This document shows, in pieces, positions 27,812 to 35,555 of a stretch of DNA of 38,868 bases. This DNA is from Pseudomonadales bacterium (GTDB lineage: Bacteria; Pseudomonadota; Gammaproteobacteria; Pseudomonadales; JAHRWD01). The stretch spans positions 1 to 38,868 of the forward strand of contig JAHRWD010000015.1 in assembly GCA_019090315.1 (NCBI GenBank), in the 5' to 3' direction. Position 1 is the stretch's first letter, and every line of letters starts with the position of its first letter. The translations under genes and the position numbers were made by a program. The notes beneath the pieces were generated by a model that was given only the letters and a program-made list of their open reading frames with translations, was not told where the DNA came from and did no database searches.

Positions 27812-30232
27812 ATGAACGTTGTTAGTCACTTTTACGATATCAATATCAAAACGATTTTTTTTCATATCGGTATATTGCTGCTGGTAACCGCATGTGCTTC
27901 CTCGCAGGATGACGGCTCTACCGCGAAGCAGGCGACTATTGATCTGGATGTGCTGAATGCTTCCTTGCGAACCGAAGAAATCTCCTATGAGGACGAGGTT
28001 CTTCCTGTTCTTGAGCGCCGCTGTATTGTTTGCCACGGATGTTATGACGCGCCTTGCCAGCTTAAACTGACCTCGTGGGAAGGGCTTGATCGCGGTGCTA
28101 GCAAAGACAAAGTTTACAACGGCACTCGACTTCGTGCGATGGAGCCAACCCGGCTTTTTATCGACGCACAAAATACCGCGGAATGGCGTACCAAAGGTTT
28201 TCATACGGTTCTGAATGAAAGCATCGATCAAAGCCCTGAAAAAAATCTGGAGAACTCAACGCTTTACCAGATGTTACGACTCAAACAGCTAAATCCTCAA
28301 CCACGTATCGGTATGTTGCCTGACAGTATTGACCTGTCCCTTGATCGCGCACAAAGTTGCCCAACACGGGAAGAGTTTAATAACTATGCAAAAAATAAAC
28401 CGCTCGAAGGCATGCCCTACGCAATGCCGAACCTGAGTGATGCAGAATATAAAACACTTGTTTTCTGGTTGTCCCGTGGCGCACCTGGGCCGGAGCCAAA
28501 ACCGGTTTCCAAAGAGACAAAAGTGCAAATAAAAAAATGGGAAGAGTTTTTTAATACCGCAGGTAAAAAACAGCAATTAGTAAGTCGTTATCTCTATGAA
28601 CATCTATTTGTGGCCCACCTTCACTTTGAAGGAACACCATCCCGGGAATTTTATCAATTGGTTCGTTCAACCACCTCGTCGGGCATTCCAATAAATGAGA
28701 TCGCTACGGTTCGCCCTACTAATTCCCCTGGCGTGGACAATTTTTATTATCGATTGCGGCCATATCAATCCAGTATTGTAGCTAAGGACCATGTGGTATA
28801 CAGCCTCTCCGAGCAGCGAATGAAACGCTACCAGGAACTATTTTTAACACCGGATTATGAAGTGTCCGACGCTTCTCTTTTATGGCACGAAGGAGCCGGA
28901 AACCCATTGAAGGAGTTTGCAGAAATCCCTCAGGATTCTCGCTACCGGTTTTTGCTTGATGATTCGCGTTTCTTTATTGAAGGTTTTATCAAGGGGCCGG
29001 TTTGTCGTGGGCAGATCGCGTTAAATGTTATTGAGGATCATTTCTGGGTAGTGTTTGCAGACCCAGATGCAAAATTACTGGTGAATGATCCTGTATTTAT
29101 TGATAGCGTGGCTGACGATCTGGCGCTACCAGCAAGCCAGGAAAGCACATTTAATTTGCTTAGGACCTGGAGCAATTATTGGGACAAACATCAGAGCTAC
29201 ATTAAAAAAAGGTTTGCTGACAATGAGCTAGTAAAACCGATGGATCTTGGTCAGGCTATGAATATAGTCTGGGATGGAGAAGGGGATAACCCAAACGCTG
29301 CACTTACTATCTTTCGTCACTTTGACAGCGCTTCAGTCAGGCAGGGATTAATCGGAGATTATCCTGCAACTACCTGGATAATCGAATATCCCCAACTGGA
29401 ACGGATTCATTACCTGCTGGTTGCTGATTTCAACGTGTATGGTAACGCCGGCCATCAACTCACTTCGCGTTTATATATGGATTTTTTACGTATGGAGGGG
29501 GAAAATAATTTTCTCTCTCTTTTACCCCCTGTCCAGCGTAAGGAGATTCGTGATAGTTGGTATAAAGGGGTGCGAAGTGATATGAAAGGCAAATATATCG
29601 AGTCATCCGAGGCATTTTCGTTTGAAACTGTTACCGGATACAAAACCGATAACCCACAGCTAGAACTGTATGAAAAAATTCAGCAAAGAGTTGCAAAAGT
29701 TGCGACTACTAATGAGCTGGTTAACCAGTGTCGGGATTCCAGCTGTACAGATAAAGCGCAAAAAAAAGCGGATGTAGAGATGCAGAAAATTGCAGCGCTA
29801 AAGGGTGACGTGCTTTCAATTTTTCCGGACCTGGCATTGGTTAGGGTTAAAGCCGCTGACCCCAAAAATGACCTCGCTTATACGTTTATACATAACAAAG
29901 GATACAAACATGTAAGCTCGATTTTTTCTGATGAACAGCAACGTAAAAACCTGCAGGATATAGAGGATGATACCTTGACGGTGATTCGTGGGTTAGAAGG
30001 CTCGTACCCCAATTTTTTCTTTGTGGTTGAGATCGAAGAGGTCGAACAATTTGCAACCCAGGCCGCCTCGATCAAAGATCGGTATGACTACGAGAAGTTT
30101 GTTGCCATCTACGGTGTTCGTCGTACTAATGGTGCATTCTGGGAGGAGGCCGACTGGTTTCAGGATCAGTACCTTCGCGAGCAACCGATGCGTGCTGGCA
30201 TACTTGATTTGAACCGCTATATGAACCGGTAG
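27812..30232 (+). CDS. cti: fatty acid cis/trans isomerase
   Basis: Cti converts cis- to trans-unsaturated fatty acids in existing membrane phospholipid, stiffening the membrane under solvent or heat stress. It is a periplasmic c-type haem protein known in Pseudomonas, Vibrio and relatives. The 806-aa product has a signal sequence ending in a lipobox-like LVTA-Cys28 and the haem-binding Cys71-x-x-Cys74-His75 (CIVCH), then LKLTSWEGLDRGASKDKVY-type sequence typical of the family. AAGGA lies 8 nt before the ATG. It is a single gene behind a terminator. If the lipobox is used, the enzyme would be lipid-anchored. Family assignment is from memory. Confidence 0.9.
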   Translation: MNVVSHFYDINIKTIFFHIGILLLVTACASSQDDGSTAKQATIDLDVLNASLRTEEISYEDEVLPVLERRCIVCHGCYDAPCQLKLTSWEGLDRGASKDKVYNGTRLRAMEPTRLFIDAQNTAEWRTKGFHTVLNESIDQSPEKNLENSTLYQMLRLKQLNPQPRIGMLPDSIDLSLDRAQSCPTREEFNNYAKNKPLEGMPYAMPNLSDAEYKTLVFWLSRGAPGPEPKPVSKETKVQIKKWEEFFNTAGKKQQLVSRYLYEHLFVAHLHFEGTPSREFYQLVRSTTSSGIPINEIATVRPTNSPGVDNFYYRLRPYQSSIVAKDHVVYSLSEQRMKRYQELFLTPDYEVSDASLLWHEGAGNPLKEFAEIPQDSRYRFLLDDSRFFIEGFIKGPVCRGQIALNVIEDHFWVVFADPDAKLLVNDPVFIDSVADDLALPASQESTFNLLRTWSNYWDKHQSYIKKRFADNELVKPMDLGQAMNIVWDGEGDNPNAALTIFRHFDSASVRQGLIGDYPATTWIIEYPQLERIHYLLVADFNVYGNAGHQLTSRLYMDFLRMEGENNFLSLLPPVQRKEIRDSWYKGVRSDMKGKYIESSEAFSFETVTGYKTDNPQLELYEKIQQRVAKVATTNELVNQCRDSSCTDKAQKKADVEMQKIAALKGDVLSIFPDLALVRVKAADPKNDLAYTFIHNKGYKHVSSIFSDEQQRKNLQDIEDDTLTVIRGLEGSYPNFFFVVEIEEVEQFATQAASIKDRYDYEKFVAIYGVRRTNGAFWEEADWFQDQYLREQPMRAGILDLNRYMNR

Positions 30233-30328
30233 TCGGGGAGACACCGAGGCGCTATCTTGCTTGAGAAGAACGAACCATGCAGTGGGTAGTTAATCTTCAG
30301 TAACGTGTAGAGCACTTTTGACTACGCA

Positions 30329-30410
30329 CCCTTCGGCTCCGCTCAGGGGGCGCCTATACCGACTGGCGAGCCTTCCTTCCCCCATTTGCCCCCTGAGCGG
30401 AGCCGAAGGG
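30329..30410. repeat. 23-bp perfect inverted repeat behind cti and the aminotransferase gene
   Basis: The 23 bp at 30329-30351 return as an exact reverse complement at 30388-30410 with 36 bp between. Each arm contains CCCTTCGGCTCCGCTCAGGG, a motif I recall as a dispersed intergenic palindromic repeat in many bacterial genomes; within one arm CGG/CCG and CCCT/AGGG can also pair. It lies between the convergent cti and aminotransferase genes and ends 5 bp from the latter's stop. There is no strong T-run, so it is a poor classical terminator. Confidence 0.9.
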
Positions 30411-30415
30411 CGGGT

Positions 30416-31630
30416 TTATTCATCACTGGCAACCACCTCATATTGATCAAGTCGACGCTCCAGTTCAGCCATGCCCGCCGGGATATCGACATCGGAACCC
30501 AGAGTGCTAAGGCTCGCACCCAGCGCATGCAAGGTCCGAAACAGGTGATGGCTGCGGCACTGTTCCCCCATCTGCCCGATACGGAAAATAGGTGGTCCAA
30601 AAGAACCGGAAATTTCCACCCGATGGCGTTGGGACATGGTTTTTAATAGCTCAGTGTTGGCGATTCCATCGGGAAGATAGATACCGATGACCGAATTGAG
30701 CCGAGCTTCTCGCTCAACAAAAAGAGACAATCCCATCGCTTCAACACCACCCTGCAACGCCTCAGAACAAACCTTGTGCCGTATAAATCGACTTTCGAGT
30801 GTTTCCTTGCAGATAAGGCGCAATGCTTCATGCATCGCCAAAATGCCCGAAACCGGCGCCGTGTAGTGATATGAGTTTTTATACCAGAACTGGTCAGCCA
30901 ACTTGGCATCCAGGCACCAGTGATGAGGTTTCTCTTCCCGTGCTTCGATGCATTCCCAGGCGGTTTCCGAGAAGGCGACTAAAGAGACTCCGGGTATTGA
31001 AGAGAGCCCCTTTTGACCGCCGGTAATGACCGCATCAATTCCCCATTCATCCATATCCAGAGGCATTGTACTAAGGGTACAGACCGCATCGACAACCAGA
31101 AGGCAGCCATATTTTTTTGCCAGTTTGCCTATTTCAGGCAGCGCCTGATTGCAGACCGTATTTGAGGTCTCCCCCTGTACGATGGTGATGAGGCTGGGCT
31201 GATACTGTTTGAGTAGCTCCTCTACCTGTTCAAGACTAACGCCAGTGCCTTCGGGCACCTGCATTCGGCGTACATTACCTTCTACCCGTTCCGCCATCTC
31301 CGCAAGGCGATGACTGAAGAATCCATTGCAGATACTGAGAACCTTATCACCAGGCGTTATCAGGTTGATAACCGCCATCTCCATCGCAGCGGAGCCGGGC
31401 CCGGCAACTCCGAGGATATGCATCGATTGAGTCTGGAACACGTATCGAGACATCGACTTAACCTGCTCCATAATTTGGGCAAGTGTCTCACCAAGATGAT
31501 TGATCACAATCGAGTTTGCCGCCGCGACCCTAGGTGGTATTGGCACCGGGCCAGCGCCCATCATCAAAAGCGGTTCGTCGGGCAGGATGCTATCCAGTGG
31601 AATGATGTTTTCAGGTATATCGATAATCAC
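30416..31630 (-). CDS. class V aminotransferase, alanine/serine-glyoxylate type
   Basis: This 404-aa PLP enzyme has the fold-type I class V pattern: LLMMGAGPVPIPPRV near 21-34, GVAGPGSAAMEMAV in the cofactor phosphate region, Asp181 in LLVVDAVCTL and the Schiff-base Lys207 in ITGGQKGLSSIPG. The closest family I can name is alanine-glyoxylate / serine-glyoxylate aminotransferase (also ureidoglycine-glyoxylate). The substrate cannot be told from sequence. It starts at GTG 31630 without a visible ribosome-binding site; Met23/Met24 lie too far inside. It diverges from the NUDIX gene and ends beside the inverted repeat. Confidence 0.88.
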   Translation of the reverse strand: MIIDIPENIIPLDSILPDEPLLMMGAGPVPIPPRVAAANSIVINHLGETLAQIMEQVKSMSRYVFQTQSMHILGVAGPGSAAMEMAVINLITPGDKVLSICNGFFSHRLAEMAERVEGNVRRMQVPEGTGVSLEQVEELLKQYQPSLITIVQGETSNTVCNQALPEIGKLAKKYGCLLVVDAVCTLSTMPLDMDEWGIDAVITGGQKGLSSIPGVSLVAFSETAWECIEAREEKPHHWCLDAKLADQFWYKNSYHYTAPVSGILAMHEALRLICKETLESRFIRHKVCSEALQGGVEAMGLSLFVEREARLNSVIGIYLPDGIANTELLKTMSQRHRVEISGSFGPPIFRIGQMGEQCRSHHLFRTLHALGASLSTLGSDVDIPAGMAELERRLDQYEVVASDE

Positions 31631-31753
31631 GTAAAGTCAGCCGTTGTTTTAGTAAGAAACACGCCAGAATACTATGTCGTTGCATTTGTGAACACCTTTT
31701 GAGCCCTCCGCTGTTAAACAAACAGGTTCCAGTATGGGTATTCTGAAACAGGC

Positions 31754-31762
31754 TGGTATGAT
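31754..31762 (+). promoter_or_regulatory. candidate extended -10 promoter for the NUDIX gene
   Basis: TGGTATGAT is an extended -10 (TGn plus TATGAT, 5/6) 24 bp before the ATG. No good -35 is visible, which is allowed for extended -10 promoters. It lies in the 156-bp gap shared with the divergent aminotransferase gene. Confidence 0.35.
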
Positions 31763-31786
31763 GCAGGATGTTTCGATCAAAGATCT

Positions 31787-32581
31787 ATGATTAGAGAAAT
31801 TCAACCAATCCAGAGCACAGACATGTCTAACCCCATAAAGCCTGAGTCAGAAAAAGGTACAGCGATTGATGCAGATATCTACAAAACCTCAAATAAACAG
31901 AGTGACGAAGAGGTGCCTCCGGCAATTCCCGCGGCGACAGTTGTACTGTTAAAGGATACCGATAACGGTATGGAGGTCTTGATGCTGCGCAAGAATCCTG
32001 AAATTGGATTCGGCGGCATGTGGGTGTTTCCTGGTGGACGTATTGATCCCGAGGATTACCCGGCGGATGGCGATGCAAAAGTGGCAGCGCGCACTGCGGC
32101 GGCGCGGGAGGCAAGGGAGGAAGCGGGCATAACGATTGATTCCCAGTATTTCGTTCAATTTTCGCAATGGACACCGCCAGCGATTACCCAAAAACGTTTT
32201 AAAACTGCTTTCTTTGCTGCCCGAGCGCCGGATCAATTAGAGATCAGCATTGATGGGCAAGAGATTCATGAACACCAGTGGGTGAATCCCGCACAAGCCA
32301 TTAAAATGCGCGACAAGGGTGAGATTGATCTGGTCGCGCCGACCTGGGTTACGCTAAATACGCTTTCAAAACATGCCACGGTCGATCTGTTTCTCCAGCA
32401 CCTTGAGAGTGCAACCGTACGGGAATACCAAACCCATATGAATCGAGCTGAATCCGCCGATCGAATTGTGATGTGGGCGGGCGATGCGGGATACGAAAGC
32501 TGGGATGCCAGCGTAGAAGGCCCCCGCCACCGTCTTACGATGACAAGCGAGCGATTTATTTTCGAAGATACATTTGAGTAG
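31787..32581 (+). CDS. NUDIX hydrolase, NUDT19-like
   Basis: This 264-aa protein has a NUDIX box with an insertion: GGRIDPED (83-90), about 16 residues, then REAREEAG (107-114) with the metal-binding Glu108/Glu111/Glu112. That split box resembles NUDT19/CoA-diphosphatase-like members, which hydrolyse CoA or acyl-CoA; the substrate is inferred. GGMWVFPGG just before it is typical. The first 45 residues are charged and probably flexible, so a later start at ATG 31823 is possible. It is upstream of the kinase/GNAT pair on the same strand, 186 nt away. Confidence 0.85.
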   Translation: MIREIQPIQSTDMSNPIKPESEKGTAIDADIYKTSNKQSDEEVPPAIPAATVVLLKDTDNGMEVLMLRKNPEIGFGGMWVFPGGRIDPEDYPADGDAKVAARTAAAREAREEAGITIDSQYFVQFSQWTPPAITQKRFKTAFFAARAPDQLEISIDGQEIHEHQWVNPAQAIKMRDKGEIDLVAPTWVTLNTLSKHATVDLFLQHLESATVREYQTHMNRAESADRIVMWAGDAGYESWDASVEGPRHRLTMTSERFIFEDTFE

Positions 32582-32676
32582 AGAGAGTTAAGCCAGTTTA
32601 TCGATGGAATTAACCGATACTTCCTCTCCAGGAGGAGAGTTCGTAAACCACTCGCCTGGTATGTAGAAAGAAATCT

Positions 32677-32775
32677 ATGCAGTATTTATTTCGACGACAA
32701 CAATTGACAGAACCTGATGCCAATACATCTTGTCCCAAAAAATTATGGTACCAGGAAGTTGTGATCAATGACTGA
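32677..32775 (+). CDS. possible 32-aa small ORF coupled to the kinase gene
   Basis: ATG 32677 opens a 32-codon ORF (starts MQYLFRRQQL, ends YQEVVIND) whose last 8 nt overlap the kinase start as ATGACTGA. The kinase gene overlaps the next gene in the same 8-nt way (ATGGTTGA). An AG-rich stretch AGAAAGAA lies upstream but there is no classical Shine-Dalgarno. It may be a translated leader that couples to the kinase, or chance. No homology is claimed. Confidence 0.35.
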   Translation: MQYLFRRQQLTEPDANTSCPKKLWYQEVVIND

Positions 32776-33328
32776 ACCCGTTCGCTTAACGCTTGATCTT
32801 AAATACGCTCCCAGCATAATTTTTTTATTTGGATTGTCGGGGGCAGGGAAATCCTACGTCGGTAATCTGATCGGCGAGCTGGATGACTGGTATGTCTACC
32901 ATGCGGATGATGATCTAACCGATGAGATGCTTTTGGCGCTAAAAGAGCAAAGGCCTTTTACTGAATCTATGCGGGATGACTTCTTTCCTGTGGTAGCGCA
33001 GCGCCTATTAGCGCTGTCCAGGAAACACAAACGAATTGTAGTGACCCAGGGCGTGTACAAGCAGCGCCACAGGGATTATATGATGACAGCAATTCCGGAG
33101 ATGGAGATGTTGTGCGTCGATGCATCCAACCCGTTTATTGAACAACGATTGGGTAATCGTGCCAAAGGTATTAGCAATGCAAGTGCAGAGGCACTTCGCA
33201 GGGACTTCGAACTGCCAGATCGAGAAACCAAAGTAATTACCAATCAAAGTGGACCATCTGAAGTTGTTCAGCAATTAAATGACTATTATTCCAGGTCACA
33301 AATTAAAAGAACTGACAAAAATGGTTGA
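32768..33328 (+). CDS. small P-loop kinase, gluconokinase/shikimate kinase-like
   Basis: The 186-aa protein starts with a beta strand and Walker A GLSGAGKS (22-29), followed by YHADDDLTDEMLLAL and PFTESMRDDFF, a pattern like the substrate region of GntK-type gluconokinases (DGDDLH...PLNDDDR). VVTQGVYKQRHRDYM matches the third strand. It is too diverged to assign gluconate as substrate, and no gluconate genes are near. It overlaps the GNAT gene by 8 nt (ATGGTTGA), so the two are probably made together. Confidence 0.72.
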   Translation: MTEPVRLTLDLKYAPSIIFLFGLSGAGKSYVGNLIGELDDWYVYHADDDLTDEMLLALKEQRPFTESMRDDFFPVVAQRLLALSRKHKRIVVTQGVYKQRHRDYMMTAIPEMEMLCVDASNPFIEQRLGNRAKGISNASAEALRRDFELPDRETKVITNQSGPSEVVQQLNDYYSRSQIKRTDKNG

Positions 33329-33944
33329 GATCAGGCCTGCAAAGAAAGATGACATCGGTGATATTTCTTCACTGATCTATAGCGCTGGGCCTGAAATGTA
33401 TGATTTTATCTACAAAACAGCTGATAGATCATCGATTGACTATATTCGCTATGAATATCTTTCAGGTCGGGGATTCTGTGGGTTTAATAACGTAACCGTT
33501 GCTATAGAATCCGGTTCGGTAATTGCAACTGGCTGCTTTTACGATGGTAAAAAGTATAAAAAATTACTGTTTGGTACCCTGCTAAACATGTTTCTGTTTT
33601 ACGGAATCATAAAGATATGGAAAGTGCTTGAGCGGTTAGGGCAAGCGGGCGGGATGATGGAAGAACCCAGGCAAGATGAGTTGTACCTTTCAAACTTCGG
33701 TGTAAGTCCTGACTATAGGGGTAGAGGTATTGGTAGCCTGATGCTGGATAATAAGATTGGTTATGCGAAAAATTCCAGTTACTCAATTTTTTCATTGGAT
33801 GTTGCAGAAACCAATCCGCGTGCAGAAGCACTTTATAACCGCAAGGGTTTGAGCGTTGTTAAACATAAGGTCTTCCGAGGGAAACGACCGGGAATTGAAG
33901 TTCCAAATGCTAAAAAAATGGAGCTGGTACTGTCATCTCTGTGA
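33321..33944 (+). CDS. GNAT-family N-acetyltransferase
   Basis: This 207-aa protein has the GNAT acetyl-CoA motif A VSPDYRGRGIGSLML with R133-G-R-G-I-G138, and the following FSLDVAETNPRAEALYNRKG is the usual motif B. The N-terminal EIRPAKKDDIGDIS is typical. Start ATG 33321 overlaps the kinase stop; an upstream in-frame start at 33279 would lie deep in the kinase gene and is less likely. Residues 80-115 form an inserted hydrophobic/basic stretch (FGTLLNMFLFYGIIKIW). The acceptor is unknown. Confidence 0.85.
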   Translation: MVEIRPAKKDDIGDISSLIYSAGPEMYDFIYKTADRSSIDYIRYEYLSGRGFCGFNNVTVAIESGSVIATGCFYDGKKYKKLLFGTLLNMFLFYGIIKIWKVLERLGQAGGMMEEPRQDELYLSNFGVSPDYRGRGIGSLMLDNKIGYAKNSSYSIFSLDVAETNPRAEALYNRKGLSVVKHKVFRGKRPGIEVPNAKKMELVLSSL

Positions 33945-33997
33945 TGCGTTTTTAGCTACACCTATTACTAATTTATTGAATTGATTATTGGACTGAA

Positions 33998-35023
33998 GTG
34001 ACTGACTTATCCAAAAAATTTGAATTACATATCCCGGTTGAAACAGATGAAGGTAACGCTGTGGACCTCCTTGCCGTTGCCTGTGATTTATCGAAGCAGC
34101 GTATCAAGCAGGCAATGAAAAATGGTTCAGTCTGGTTAACCCATGATGAACATACCAGTCGTTTACGGCGCGCGAAGCGTCAGCTCAAAAAGGGTGATGA
34201 ACTACATTTTTATTTTGATGAAACGATTCAATCTGAGGTATCAAAAACACCTGAATTAATTGCTGATGAGGGTAGTTATAGTGTGTTTTTTAAACCACAG
34301 GGTATGTATAGCCAGGGCTCAAAATGGGGAGATCAATGCACCATCAATCGGTGGGTAGAGCAAGAGATGGATCGCCCCGCTTTTGTTGTGCATCGGCTTG
34401 ATCGGGCTGCAAGCGGACTGATGTTAATCGCACATACCAAAACCGCAGCCGCAGCCTTATCAAAACTATTTGAACAACGACAAATCGAAAAACGTTACCG
34501 TGCAAGGGTTAAAGGGATATTTGAACCCCCAACGCTTGTTCTTGATGACGATATCGAAGGCCGCAAGGCGAAGAGCCTGGTCACTCTGCTGGAATACGAT
34601 CAGGCAAACGATTGCTCGTTACTTGAGGTTAATATTGAGACCGGCCGTAAACACCAGATTCGCCGGCATTTGTCCGAGGCGGGATACCCTATTATCGGTG
34701 ATAGATTGTATGGACAATCAGGCGAAGAAACACAAGAAACCGATGAGTCGCAGCAGCCGGATCTGCAATTGGTAGCGACTGAATTGTCATTTGTTGCTCC
34801 TGATACTAGCAAACGTTCCAAACCGGTAAAACAAAAAGAGAATATCTGGAAAACCAGCAATACAAAAGAGTTAGATGTCAGTGAAGAAACCGAGCCCAAA
34901 CCCGATGCTGAATCAAACATCGCCGCAACCAAAAACTATTCTGTCCCCAACAGGCTGTTAGCACCAGAGCTCTGTAAACCGGCAACTACAGAATCTTCGG
35001 ATCGTATTTGGCCGGGTCAGTAG
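33998..35023 (+). CDS. RluA-family RNA pseudouridine synthase with a C-terminal extension
   Basis: It isomerises uridine in rRNA or tRNA. The N-terminus (about 10-75) is S4-like (LSKQRIKQAMKNGSVW), the catalytic domain has HRLDR with Asp135 (132-136), and ETGRKHQIRRHL and IIGDRLYG follow. It starts at GTG 33998. Residues from about 245 to 341 form a Glu/Ser/Thr/Lys-rich, probably disordered tail that the family does not usually have. Which RNA position is modified cannot be told. Confidence 0.87.
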   Translation: MTDLSKKFELHIPVETDEGNAVDLLAVACDLSKQRIKQAMKNGSVWLTHDEHTSRLRRAKRQLKKGDELHFYFDETIQSEVSKTPELIADEGSYSVFFKPQGMYSQGSKWGDQCTINRWVEQEMDRPAFVVHRLDRAASGLMLIAHTKTAAAALSKLFEQRQIEKRYRARVKGIFEPPTLVLDDDIEGRKAKSLVTLLEYDQANDCSLLEVNIETGRKHQIRRHLSEAGYPIIGDRLYGQSGEETQETDESQQPDLQLVATELSFVAPDTSKRSKPVKQKENIWKTSNTKELDVSEETEPKPDAESNIAATKNYSVPNRLLAPELCKPATTESSDRIWPGQ

Positions 35024-35056
35024 GTTTCACCCACCAACCAGTTACTATCAATTCGA

Positions 35057-35545
35057 ATGTCTGAGCATGTAAAACTTGTTATCGGAGTATCAACCCAGAA
35101 CCTCTCGGTATCTGTTGATGGGAGAGTGGCTAAAACCTTTTCGGTTTCTACCGGAATCCGTGGTACGGGCCAGCAATTTGGTAGCGAGAAAACCCCATTG
35201 GGCAAACACTATATCTGTAGCAAAATCGGTGCAGATGTTCCCGAAATGGGTGTTTTTGTCGGCCGACGGTTCAGCGGTGAAATCTTTACACCAAAGCTAT
35301 CTAGCCAATATCCTGAGCGAGACTGGATACTGAGCCGAATCCTCTGGTTGTCCGGGCTTGAACCGGGCTTTAATCGTAATGGAGAAGTGGATACGTTGCG
35401 GCGCTATATCTATATTCATGGCACGCCAGATTCAGAGCCGATGGGAATACCCGCATCCCATGGCTGTATACGTATGAGAAATTATGATTTGATCGAACTG
35501 TTTGATCTTGTTGAAAAAGGGACAGAGGTAATGATTAAGGTATGA
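35057..35545 (+). CDS. YkuD-domain protein without signal peptide, possible cytosolic L,D-carboxypeptidase
   Basis: The 162-aa protein is almost entirely one L,D-transpeptidase (YkuD) domain: His121-Gly122 in YIHGTPD and SHGCIRM with the nucleophile Cys137. TPLGKHYI and DWILSRILW are typical. Unlike periplasmic L,D-transpeptidases, there is no signal peptide or membrane anchor; the protein starts MSEHVKLVIG, already in the fold. It sits 10 nt before nagZ, a cytosolic wall-recycling enzyme. Signal-less YkuD proteins (ElsL/LdcV type, from memory) are L,D-carboxypeptidases in peptidoglycan recycling, so this role is inferred. No clear ribosome-binding site precedes the ATG. Confidence 0.85.
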   Translation: MSEHVKLVIGVSTQNLSVSVDGRVAKTFSVSTGIRGTGQQFGSEKTPLGKHYICSKIGADVPEMGVFVGRRFSGEIFTPKLSSQYPERDWILSRILWLSGLEPGFNRNGEVDTLRRYIYIHGTPDSEPMGIPASHGCIRMRNYDLIELFDLVEKGTEVMIKV

Positions 35546-35555
35546 GTACTAACGC

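Noticed and set aside
32630..32645. CTCTCC/GGAGAG hairpin after the NUDIX gene
   Set aside because: The stem is only 6 bp and no T-run follows, so a terminator call is not justified.
33279..33944. GNAT gene from ATG 33279
   Set aside because: It would lie 50 nt inside the kinase; ATG 33321 begins at the family N-terminus and gives an 8-nt coupled overlap.
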